12,538 nt of DNA from Jimgerdemannia flammicorona (lineage: Eukaryota > Mucoromycota > Endogonomycetes > Endogonales > Endogonaceae), in the NCBI GenBank assembly GCA_003990745.1, contig RBNI01005468.1, positions 1-12,538 of the forward strand, read 5' to 3'. Each line of letters begins with the position of its first letter. Position 1 is the stretch's first letter. Position numbers and translations under genes: made by a program. Below are positions 1 through 6,937 of this stretch, one piece after another. The notes below the pieces were generated by a model. The model made no database searches. It was not told the origin of the DNA and was given only the letters and a program-made list of their open reading frames with translations.

Positions 1-2325
1 CCCCCACCCCACCCCCTTGCGATAAAAGACTACTTTGTCAGACACTAGCACCACCCACCCACTACTCTGTTCACAGATCTCTTCCACCAGTTAGTGATAT
101 CACCTACTCTGGAGACCCCAATCAACCCACTACCCAGTCAGCAAATCTCCCATCAACCCCTCTCATCTTAACAACTTCTTCTATATATCCATCTATTGTC
201 CCTCCTCAAAAACAAAGAGCCAATGTCCAGTCAGCCCTATCCATACAGTTAAAACCCACCCTACAGTAAGCCATCTATTGTCCACACTATCCACTAACCA
301 AGATTTCAAATCCTCCCAGTGATCTCTCTCTTTATCCAGCCTCCTCTCCACATCTAGCTAGTCTCCTACCACTATCCAAAAGTCCCCCAAAACCTCACAC
401 TCTCCCAGCCAATGTTCTGACATCTGCACAAATCCTCCAACTTGCCCAACATTATAACACTCCTCACAATCTAATTGTCCACCATCTATCAGATGTCCAG
501 TATGGAAATTCAACATGATATTCCTCTACAGCATCTGCTACCATATCACCCAGAACTTGGGAGGAAGCTATCTCTACACCTCAGCACTCCATGACCAGAC
601 TCCTACCCAGTCCCACTCCTCACCAATCCTCACTGCCTGCCAACTACTTGGTCAAAGATCCTGACCCAGTTCCTGCTGACACTCCACTCCTTCACCAATA
701 TCAAACTCAGTAAGTGGAACACTCCCCAGAAGCAGTCTGTCCCATTGCCACATAGCTGGACTCCACAGTATCTCTCCCTCATTGCTTCACCAGTGCAGAC
801 CTATTCAGTGCCCCATCCACTACCCCCCACCAGAAGTCCTTATACCATAGCCATCAGCTTCCATCCAGATCAACCAGAGATAGCAAATCTCTTTAGAACT
901 CTTATGGAGAGAATCTCATCTCCCACACCTTCTGCATCAGTGGTACCCAACCCTTTCCCTGCAAATCAACAGTCCTTTTCAACTACCAAGCTTGTAGGCA
1001 GTACAGCCTCTTAGGAAAGTCCACTAGGCCTAGCCCTCTCTGAACCATAGGTGTTGCCAGAGTGTCCCAACTGATCTAGGACTGCCTCACTACCCAAATC
1101 CAGTCTCTAGCCAGTTTCATCAGTCTCTTCACTACCCAAGCTAAGAAGTCCAAATAATAAGCAACATACCACAGCTTAGGGAACCAGTAGATATTCAGGA
1201 TTGATACCCAGCCTATTAGAGAGATGTGGCAACCTCTCTAATCTCTAAGAGCTTCCCCCCAAATGGCCACCCTCCTCTCCTATCTCACTTATGGCAAGAA
1301 TGAACTATATATAGAAAAGAAGATGTCCAAATACCTCACTGCCTCTCTTGTAGAGACAATTGTTCCAATGATGTCCCCTTCCACTAGCCTGTTCTCTAGC
1401 ACCATCATCTCACACTTATGCTGGTTGAGTTTTGCTCCAGAATGTGCCTCATACCATTCCACCATCTCCTTAAGTATCTCAACATCCACCACTAAGCCAA
1501 GTCCAACTACTATATCATCTGCAAAGGCCCCACCTTCCACACCACACCATATACAGAGAGCTCTACTACCTTCTGTCATATATATCTAATCTATCAAAGG
1601 TTCTAACAAAAGGGTATAAAGAATAGGAGAGAGTGGATCTCTCTGAGGAACTCCTCTTCCCAAGGGGAATACCAGACCCTAGTGACCATTACACATCAAT
1701 GCTGCCCTACTGCCCTCCAATAGATTCAATATAGAAGCTTGAAATTATGGAGGAATACCAATTCTATCCAGTACCTTGCCCAGCCACACTCACTAAATGT
1801 GGTCATAGATCTTCTCCTGGTCCAAAAAGACCAGTCTTCCATTTAATCTACAAGCTCATGCTCCTTCAATGATGCCATAAACACAGGCTATCTCATCTCT
1901 GATAAGCCTGCCTCCAACAAAGCCCTGCTGCTAACCTTCTGTAGCCTTACCACAATCACCTTGGTTACTATCTTCCTGTCCATTGATCAGTCTCCAGTTC
2001 TTCCAGTCCTCTCTCCTCTCTTTGTCTTTGTACAACAAGGCCACCAACCCCAAGTTCTGCTCTCCAACCCACTCACCATTTAGAAGAACATGGTCACAGA
2101 GGGCTGCCATCTCTCCTAAAACCTCAAGAACCTTCACCATCTTCTTTCAAAAGTCCCAAGGTAATTCATTCTCTCCTGGTACCATCCCAAGCTTAGTTGC
2201 TACAAGGACTCTTTGAATCTCCTCCACTTGGACTAGTAGGATCAAGTCACTAAGGCCCTCTACTTGTGGCAGTTCCCAATCCTCCAGCATATCTCCAATT
2301 GTCTCCTCATCCTCACCTCTTTCTC
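1..2325 (-). pseudogene. LINE copy A ORF2 (reverse transcriptase part), degraded
   Basis: This is the reverse transcriptase half of an L1-like ORF2. In order on the minus strand I see a fingers segment with Y-K-D-K and D-W-K-N-W-R (about 2040-1990), G-F-V-G-G (about 1920), motif A F-L-D-Q-E-K, G-V-P-Q-R-D-P-L-S (Q-G-D-P in active enzymes, so G has become R), and the catalytic F-A-D-D box at 1525-1514. S-G-A-K-L-N and a thumb/connection region with L-W-Y follow, then a C-terminal CCHC motif at 470-376. The endonuclease is absent through deletion. Frameshifts and stops occur throughout, for example TGA at the W of D-F-W near 2150. It cannot encode an active protein. The C-terminal reading continues towards position 1 with a weak L-T-V-W segment. 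Confidence 0.85.
376..470 (-). other. CCHC zinc motif at the C-terminus of LINE copy A ORF2
   Basis: The minus-strand reading gives C-E-E-C, 14 residues, H-W, then C, that is C-x2-C-x14-H-x4-C. Spacing and several flanking residues (G-G before it, L-G-x-F-W after it) match copy B at 12041-12112. L1-like ORF2 proteins commonly end in such a motif, which helps bind the RNA template. Confidence 0.75.
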
Positions 2326-2345
2326 ATATTAACTATCATTACTGT
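2300..2345 (-). other. Internal deletion junction in LINE copy A (ORF1 joined to ORF2)
   Basis: On the minus strand the ORF1-like reading ends in V-N-M-R-K-R and passes straight into G-E-D-E-E, followed by L-E-D-W. In copy B these two segments lie near 7600 and near 10160, so about 2.5 kb has been lost. The exact breakpoint cannot be fixed by eye because both sides are rich in GAGGA-type sequence, which may itself have helped recombination. Confidence 0.7.
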
Positions 2346-3020
2346 AAGTACTCCTTTCATCAGTAGTTGGACCACCATAGTCAACCTAGTTATCAATACC
2401 TCCTCTAGAGGAGCAGTCTCCTCAAATCCTGCCTCAACCCACTCTAGTCTCTTCAGGAATTTCACTAAGATAGCTTCAGCCATCTGCTTTGAGATTTGTC
2501 CCAGAAGTACAATATGATTTATAAATTCTGAGATAGACATTTTGAGTAATAGTGCTACTATCAGGTCTATTATACCATCAGCCAGATCTCTCTGCCCCTG
2601 CTAGTCTCCCTGTATAGCTCTATTATCAGCCATTACATCTTTTTTTTTTTTTTCAGATTTGCTATTATACTGCCATCAGTTGTCATACCACTGCTCCTAG
2701 CCACATCTCCTTCTGCTTCTATGCTTAATTCTCTAGATGGAGGGCCTTCCTCTCTCCTCAGATTAGCCTTGCCCTTCCCATCAGCAATATCAGTCTGAGT
2801 ATCCACCAGCTACCTGCTCTCTCACATTATCTGTAAAACTTAAGAGTCTAGAACTACTATAATTTCCACTATTCACCAGTCTCTCTCTAGAGCCTTCTCC
2901 ACTATTAATACCTCTAAAAGAGCTCATCTCCAGGCCTAAACTCCTCCCCACATTCTGCTAGCGAAATGTCTCAGGTCCACCTGACTTAGTATATCCATCA
3001 GAACTCTTACTTAATGATAT
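2326..3020 (-). pseudogene. LINE copy A ORF1 (Gag-like), degraded
   Basis: The reading begins at 3020-3018, where the ATG of copy C is an ATA here. The first codons match copy C closely (S-K-S-S-D-G-Y, then G-G-P). A TAG replaces the tryptophan codon of copy C in the F-G-W-Q-Q motif. Further on, F-T-D-N-V corresponds to F-A-D-K-V of copy C and F-A-N-K-V of copy B. A later block (D-G-I-I-D-L, then I-L-V-K-F-L-K, then A-G-F-E-E) matches ORF1 of copy B around 7365-7560. A run of 13 A on the coding strand (2641-2653) stands where copy B has 7 A, suggesting slippage. There are many stops. ORF1 proteins of LINEs bind the element RNA; I recognise no specific fold here. Confidence 0.78.
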
Positions 3021-3101
3021 ATTACTAGTATCTTTTCTCTGAATTGTGTCAAAAAGTATTGTCTGATATTTGTATAATACAAATTATATTAGAGAAAGGT
3101 A
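3021..3101 (-). promoter_or_regulatory. 5' UTR of LINE copy A
   Basis: Starting at 3100 on the minus strand, the sequence begins ACCTTTCTCT and aligns without large gaps to the 81-83 bases before ORF1 in copies B and C. Compared with copy C, most differences are C to T or G to A, including CpA to TpA changes. In LINEs this region normally holds an internal promoter. I infer that role from position and conservation and see no specific promoter motif. Confidence 0.65.
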
Positions 3102-3120
3102 GCTATATTTATGCTCTATA

Positions 3121-3295
3121 CAGACCCTTTGAAAATAATTCAGAGACTCTTGATCATAGACCAGTACAAAGATACTGATACAATATTGATATCTTATATA
3201 GATCTCTCAATTATCACACAGAGGCCCCCAACTATAGACTGGCACAAAGACACTCATACTATATCTATGTCACATATAGGCCCCTCAACTACAAT
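3121..3295. repeat. 78-bp tandem repeat, about 2.2 units
   Basis: Units run about 3121-3198, 3199-3276 and a partial 3277-3295. They share the frame TAGACC/TAGACT, then G-CACAAAGA-ACT-ATAC, then AT-T-ATAT, with many transitions between units. As 78 is a multiple of three, a 64-codon open frame across it (3111-3305) repeats in 26-residue blocks. It lies just outside the 5' end of LINE copy A. Copies B and C have nothing like it upstream of their shared 5' end, so it is more likely pre-existing DNA than a LINE promoter array. No gene is recognised. Confidence 0.72.
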
Positions 3296-3726
3296 ACTAT
3301 TATAATTCTAATAGGGACATTTGACTATAAGTAGATAAATATTCATGACAAGGCCTTGTATAGATCTTTATGTTTATAATTATACAAAATACTTTCTTGG
3401 GCCAGGTTCTTAGTGAACTGACCAATGCATCACATTTAAGATGTTCTTCCTCATACAGAAATTTGCCCAAATATAAAATAATTATTTATATATATTGGAT
3501 AAAGAGAATCAGTTTACAGATATAAGCTAGGATAAGCAAAAGAAATTTAACAGACTTATACTCCTTTTTTCAGATATATTCTCCATCTGATTCTTCTATT
3601 TATCAATTAAGGATTTTTTTCATTGCTTATAACAGAAATAATATATATTGTTATATAGATCTAAGGTGAAAGCTATGTTATATAATAGTGTTATCTTGTA
3701 GTAATACTTTAGAAGTTTTATATATA
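3296..3726. other. AT-rich spacer, no gene seen
   Basis: This is AT-rich DNA with many TA steps and no convincing open frame on either strand. It lies between the tandem repeat and the outermost direct repeat of the Ngaro-like element. It may be part of that element's terminal region or old flanking DNA, and I cannot tell which. Confidence 0.5.
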
Positions 3727-3882
3727 TCAACATATAACCATACTGTTTAAAGCCTATACTATGTACCCCTAAGTTCTGAAATTCTATATACAGAATGAGA
3801 AAACTAAGTTATTGTGGTCAATGTATATATTTGGGAAATGAGATAAAGAGAAAAATATTATAGTGAAACTGATCTAAATAAG
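3727..3882 (-). repeat. Direct repeat of the Ngaro-like element, outer copy (candidate B2)
   Basis: From TCAACATAT to ACTGATCTAAATA this aligns along its whole length with 4137-4293, offset by 410-411 bases. Shared blocks include CATACTGTTT or TATACTGTTT, AAGTTCTGAAATTC, AAACTAAGTTATT, ATCAATGTATATATTT-like and TAGTGAAACTGA. Most differences are transitions. In the element's own direction it is the last repeat after the recombinase gene. Confidence 0.75.
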
Positions 3883-4136
3883 AATGTATAAGAGATAAGA
3901 TGGGGAGAAGGAAGGTAGCAAAAATAAATACAGTATGGATGAATGTTTAATATATATTTAGATGGATATATGAATACAAAAAAGAAAACAAGTACTAAAC
4001 TAGTACAGCATAGGTGCAAAATTATTCAATTTACTGTTTTACTCTGCCTTATACCTCAATGAGACATCTATGCTCTCTATATAATATTCAAAACATTTCT
4101 GCCTCATTGACTTATAAATTTAAATAAATCTTCTAT
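3883..4136 (-). other. Spacer between the two direct repeats (candidate A2)
   Basis: This is about 250 bases of AT-rich DNA without an open frame. In the split-repeat plan of Ngaro-type elements this place is occupied by the A2 repeat, whose partner A1 is at the 5' end of the element. That end is not in this window, so the assignment rests on position only. Confidence 0.4.
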
Positions 4137-4293
4137 TCAACATATGGCTATACTGTTTGAAGCCTATGCTATATATCTTTAAGTTCTGAAATTCCATACA
4201 AAGAACCAAGTAAACTAAGTTATTATGATCAATGTATATATTTAGAAAATGAGGTGAAGAGAAAGATTTTGTAGTGAAACTGACCCAAATAAA
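4137..4293 (-). repeat. Direct repeat of the Ngaro-like element, inner copy (candidate B1)
   Basis: This is the partner of 3727-3882 in the same orientation. It lies about 240 bases after the end of the recombinase reading (about 4530), which is where the B1 member of a split direct repeat (ORFs-B1-A2-B2) is expected. An ordinary LTR pair is less likely because both copies are on the same side of the coding region. Confidence 0.72.
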
Positions 4294-4414
4294 AAGGTTG
4301 TGTAATTGTAATAAGATATGTCATGAATGAAGTGAAGAAAGTACATTCAAATACTGAGAGAAGAAATGAGAAGAAAGGTGAAGGAAATGGGAATAAAAAG
4401 GAAGAGAAAGCCGG

Positions 4415-4588
4415 CTAGTGATATGGACTATACAGAACAAGAGCTAGTGTCATAAGCCACACATTGAGTAGGTGATACAAGCTATATAGTAGGTTAGTGG
4501 GACTGGTGATGTGGGCTATATGAGGAAGGTCAGAACCTATAGAAAATTAGCAGAATGAGATATATAGCTAGTGATGCAAGTAGTATAG
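4415..4588. repeat. Short interspersed repeats of about 20 bp near the end of the recombinase pseudogene
   Basis: Four loosely similar segments of the form A/G-GTGAT, a few bases, then CTATATA or GTATA occur at 4415-4434, 4471-4489, 4505-4524 and 4568-4588. Spacing is irregular and the matches are imperfect. They may be chance in TA-rich DNA or remains of a subterminal repeat. Confidence 0.3.
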
Positions 4589-5290
4589 AAGTAGTAAGAG
4601 AAGCACAGAGATGTAGAATATATAAAATAGATATGTAAATATATCCTTTATAAGCAGAACTAGACCAATGACCCAGTAACTGAATTTCATAGTTAGATAG
4701 ATCAGCCAAAGTGGCATCAGATGTGGTACCAATCTGGAAGCTATGATCAGTATATATATATAGGTTCAACCAAATTAGAAGAAGCAGGGAGTATAGGTAG
4801 TTGAAAAGATAGGGATATGAGAATGGCCAGCTGGCTGTGAGCAGGAACAGTAGAGAGCTAGGTGGGGCTAGATATATAAGAAATATCAGGCATAAGAGAG
4901 AGACTGTACATGATATATTGAAATCTGTTTTTGTAATAAATAGAGCCATGTCTTGATAAAAAGGGTTCATTCAGAAGAGTGAGAACAAATGAGAGAGATC
5001 AGTTATACTAGGGTAGAAGATGATACTGCTCTGCAACATTTGATAGGATGCATCAAATGGATCACTCCAGGTAAGTTCACCAGATCACAGAAAACCAATA
5101 TAGGCTAATGATATAGTAGTAACCAGAATGAGGTCATTATGGTTGGAGAGACAAAGCAAGCCCAGAAGGTATTGCAGAATGTTAAGTATGATGAAAAGAC
5201 AGAGTTGGGATGGCCAAATACCAAGCCAATATTTAATACTGTATATAACTCATAAAAGCTAGAAGAGGCCTTGAAATGGGTTACCAAAAC
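4530..5290 (-). pseudogene. Tyrosine recombinase (YR) of the Ngaro-like element, degraded
   Basis: Tyrosine recombinases of DIRS/Ngaro elements join the circular cDNA to the genome in place of an integrase. On the minus strand the N-terminal half (about 5290-5110) resembles the helical DNA-binding part of these enzymes. Box 1 reads G-F-L-stop-S-G-E: the stop (TGA, 5087-5085) stands where the family has its first catalytic arginine. In the same frame follow T-W, F-D-A-S and N-P-F. The C-terminal box reads H-S-F-Q-I-G (Q codon 4736-4734 in place of the second arginine), then G-H-W-S-S-S-A-Y-K-G-Y-I with the nucleophile tyrosine kept (residue 107 of the open frame starting at 4970). Another TGA precedes that frame at 4973-4971. 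Both arginine losses fit CGN to TGN or CAN change. Not functional. Confidence 0.83.
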
Positions 5291-5779
5291 CAGAGTTGAT
5301 ATGGAGTGAGCAGATTACTGAGAGATACTATTTGATAGTAGATGGTTGGAGCTGTCATAGTATAAAGAAGCACACCCAGTGCATCAGTACCAATTTGGAT
5401 ATATGTAAGAGGCTACTAGAAGCATTATTGGTACCATGGAAGATACAGAATTGGAGAAAGTTTCATTGACTCAATGAATATAATCAATGTATTGTTCTTA
5501 TCAGACTAAACCACTGAAAGAAGGTAATGATAAGAGGAAGTACAGTATGGAGATTGAACTAGTTATCATTGAGTATATCCGAGTATAAGGGACAAGATGA
5601 CAGAAATAAGAGAGGTCAGTATAGGATAGACTATCAGTGATGCTATTCTCAATAGTTGGGATAAATATTGCATAGAGTTGAAATACATATGGGACTATTA
5701 AGAAGTACAACTGATGGATAAGCTCAAAAGAAGGAGGTTATATGAGGTTCTAGAGTTAATAATGGCAATAATAGCTTAG
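5291..5779 (-). other. Linker between RNase H and recombinase in the Ngaro-like element
   Basis: This minus-strand region between the two recognisable domains has a 69-codon open frame at 5501-5710 (for example F-I-P-T-I-E-N-S) that I cannot assign. It probably covers the end of the pol reading and the start of the recombinase. No methyltransferase or hydrolase motif was seen. Confidence 0.4.
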
Positions 5780-6215
5780 TTGTCTATATGAAGAAGTATA
5801 TGCTAAAATGACCAGTGATAACTTCATATAGCAGCAGTGGCAATGATAGTATAAAGTTCTTTGAAGTGAATATCAAGTGAAAGGAGATTGGATAGCCATA
5901 ATGCAGAGAACTAGTGACTATTAAAAAAGGCACCAAAGCCAAGACTGCTATGAGCATTTGTCCAGAGATGTATATTAGTAGTGTGTGACCACCCAATAGG
6001 ATGAATGACAGATATACTGTTCTAGGATAGAAGGAATATAATCTACCATCAAATGTCTGTATAACTCCTCTGTATGATAGATATAAAATTGGGAGTTACA
6101 TGATAGCAGATTGATGAAGTACCAGAGAAATGGGCAGCTAGGTAGAATGATCTTATATACAAAGTGAGAGAGCCAATAAGGGACTACAATTGTGGATAAG
6201 TGCAGAATGAGCAAG
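5780..6215 (-). pseudogene. RNase H region of the Ngaro-like element, degraded
   Basis: After the RT, the minus strand gives a connection segment with Y-K-I-I-L-P and T-E-E-L-Y-R-H-L-M. An RNase H core follows: W-T-N-A-H, S-L-G-F-G-A-F-F, then A-L-W-L-S-N, then H-F-K-E-L-Y, then A-A-I. The family has T-D-A at the first motif; here the aspartate codon is AAT (5958-5956), a G-to-A type change that removes a catalytic residue. Several stops lie where tryptophan or glutamine is expected (TGG or CAG to TAG). The enzyme would have degraded the RNA strand after cDNA synthesis. Frameshifts split it over two or three frames. Confidence 0.75.
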
Positions 6216-6856
6216 AAGACTATAGATGAAGGTTCTCTATAATAGTGGAAAGTTTTCCTGTAGGAAAATAAGCTTCTATAGTATCAGAGTTGAGCTCAAT
6301 AGCAAGAAAGATGAGAGAAGTAGTAGGACTCTCAATCTTGCACACTTGGGTGGACCACCCAAGGTTATGATACAGGGATAGAAATGTCTAGAGGTGATGT
6401 GGGGCAATGATGAGATCAGAGATAATAAGAAAATTGTCCACATAATGAATCAGTATACTGGTTAGCAGCCTATATCAAGCAGTCAGTGAATAGATTGAAG
6501 AGGAATGGAGATGATGACATACTAAAGAGAGCAAAACAATTAAAGTAGAACTGATCCTGCTATTCAAACCTGAAGAGCTCCCAGTCAGCAGGGTGAATAA
6601 GTATATAATAGTATGTATGAATCAGTGAGATCGACATTGGACAACAAGCAACTTTGACCAGAATAGTGAATCAGATCAAGTGCTTTATCAGAATGAGTAT
6701 AAGATAGATAAAAGGCTTCAGAATTGATACTCTCATTGACAGATCAGCCTTGATAGGGCTAGGACAGATCAAGGATATAATATATGCTGATATAGAATTC
6801 TTCTTTGTGATAGTACCAAGAGGTGATAAGTAGAAGTTGAGAAACACAATTGCAAC
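6216..6856 (-). pseudogene. Reverse transcriptase of the Ngaro-like element, degraded and cut at its N-terminus
   Basis: On the minus strand the reading starts with L-S-P-L-G-T-I-T-K-K-N-S (about 6826-6785), the hallmark entry into DIRS-type RT domains (S-P-L-G, then P-K-K in the family). D-L-T-D-S-Y follows, then D-W-E-L-F-R-F-E, F-Y-F-N, S-S-P-F-L-F-N-L-F-T-D, and the catalytic box Y-V-D-N (6444-6433) where the family has Y-x-D-D. After it come a K-I-E-S-P motif, an A-I-E-L-N-S-D (L-G-I-E-L-D in the family) and P-T-G-K-L. The last aspartate of the catalytic box is lost by a G-to-A type change. Upstream of about 6856 the sequence switches abruptly to the 5' UTR of LINE copy B, so the element was cut by that insertion. 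Confidence 0.84.
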
Positions 6857-6937
6857 ACCTTTCACTGGTACCATTCAGGTGACACAAGACTTGGACAACA
6901 CTTTTTATAATGTTTTTAGTGATAGATAACTATCTAC
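6857..6937 (+). promoter_or_regulatory. 5' UTR of LINE copy B
   Basis: From ACCTTTCACT (6857) the sequence aligns with the 5' UTR of copy C: shared blocks are CATTCA or TATTCA, then GACACAAG or TACACAAG, a CAACA, and a T-rich run. It ends at the ATA codon at 6938. It should contain the internal promoter of the element; I infer this from conservation across three copies. Confidence 0.65.

Larger units (their letters stand above)
1..3101 (-). mobile_element. LINE copy A (L1-like non-LTR retrotransposon), internally deleted, 3' end outside window
   Basis: Read on the minus strand, this stretch holds the same protein signals, in the same order, as the plus-strand LINE that starts near 6857. These are a 5' UTR, a glycine/serine-rich ORF1 N-terminus, reverse transcriptase with an FADD box, and a C-terminal CCHC motif. 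The plus strand is C-rich here and G-rich in the other copies, as expected for an inverted copy. About 2.5 kb (ORF1 tail, endonuclease, start of the RT region) is missing at a junction near 2325. I count only about two CpG in 3.1 kb, and many codons have become stops, so this is a dead and probably old copy. No poly(A) tail or 3' target-site duplication is visible, because the element continues past position 1. Confidence 0.88.
3727..6856 (-). mobile_element. DIRS/Ngaro-like tyrosine-recombinase retrotransposon, degraded, 5' part displaced
   Basis: The AT-rich centre of the window carries, on the minus strand and in order, a DIRS-type reverse transcriptase, an RNase H and a tyrosine recombinase, followed by two direct repeats of about 156 bp. 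RT-RH followed by YR with split direct repeats is the plan of Ngaro/PAT-type elements. Only about 490 bp separates RNase H from the recombinase, which leaves little room for the DAM-like methyltransferase of classical DIRS elements. The Gag region and the 5' repeat are not present and should lie beyond the LINE that interrupts the RT at about 6856. I count about three CpG in the whole element, and the damage is dominated by C-to-T and G-to-A type changes. Confidence 0.82.

Noticed and set aside
1..17. G-rich run on the minus strand that could form a quadruplex
   Set aside because: It has only three clear long G tracts, lies at the window edge, and has no context supporting a function.
1..40. 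S-D-K-V on the minus strand near position 30, resembling the F-A-D-K-V of ORF1
   Set aside because: Only four residues match, the flanks do not agree, and no LINE 5' leader precedes it. Probably chance.
1263..1589. A 108-codon plus-strand open frame
   Set aside because: It is antisense to the RT core of LINE copy A, whose minus-strand reading contains the F-A-D-D box.
4530..4970. A 146-codon Leu/Ile-rich minus-strand frame that looks like a membrane protein
   Set aside because: The hydrophobicity comes from C-to-T change turning Pro, Ser and Thr codons into Leu, Phe and Ile. The H-S-F-x-I-G and G-H-W-S-S-S-A-Y motifs identify it as a decayed tyrosine recombinase.
5784..6214. Hydrophobic minus-strand frames resembling small membrane proteins
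   Set aside because: They are frame fragments of the RNase H and connection region. The core motifs W-T-N-A and H-F-K-E-L-Y appear in the adjacent frame.
6216..6856. Ty1/copia-type Pol as the source of the central reverse transcriptase
   Set aside because: The L-S-P-L-G entry, D-W-E-L-F-R-F, S-S-P-F-L-F-N-L-F-T-D and the following tyrosine recombinase fit DIRS/Ngaro, and no integrase or LTR pair is seen.
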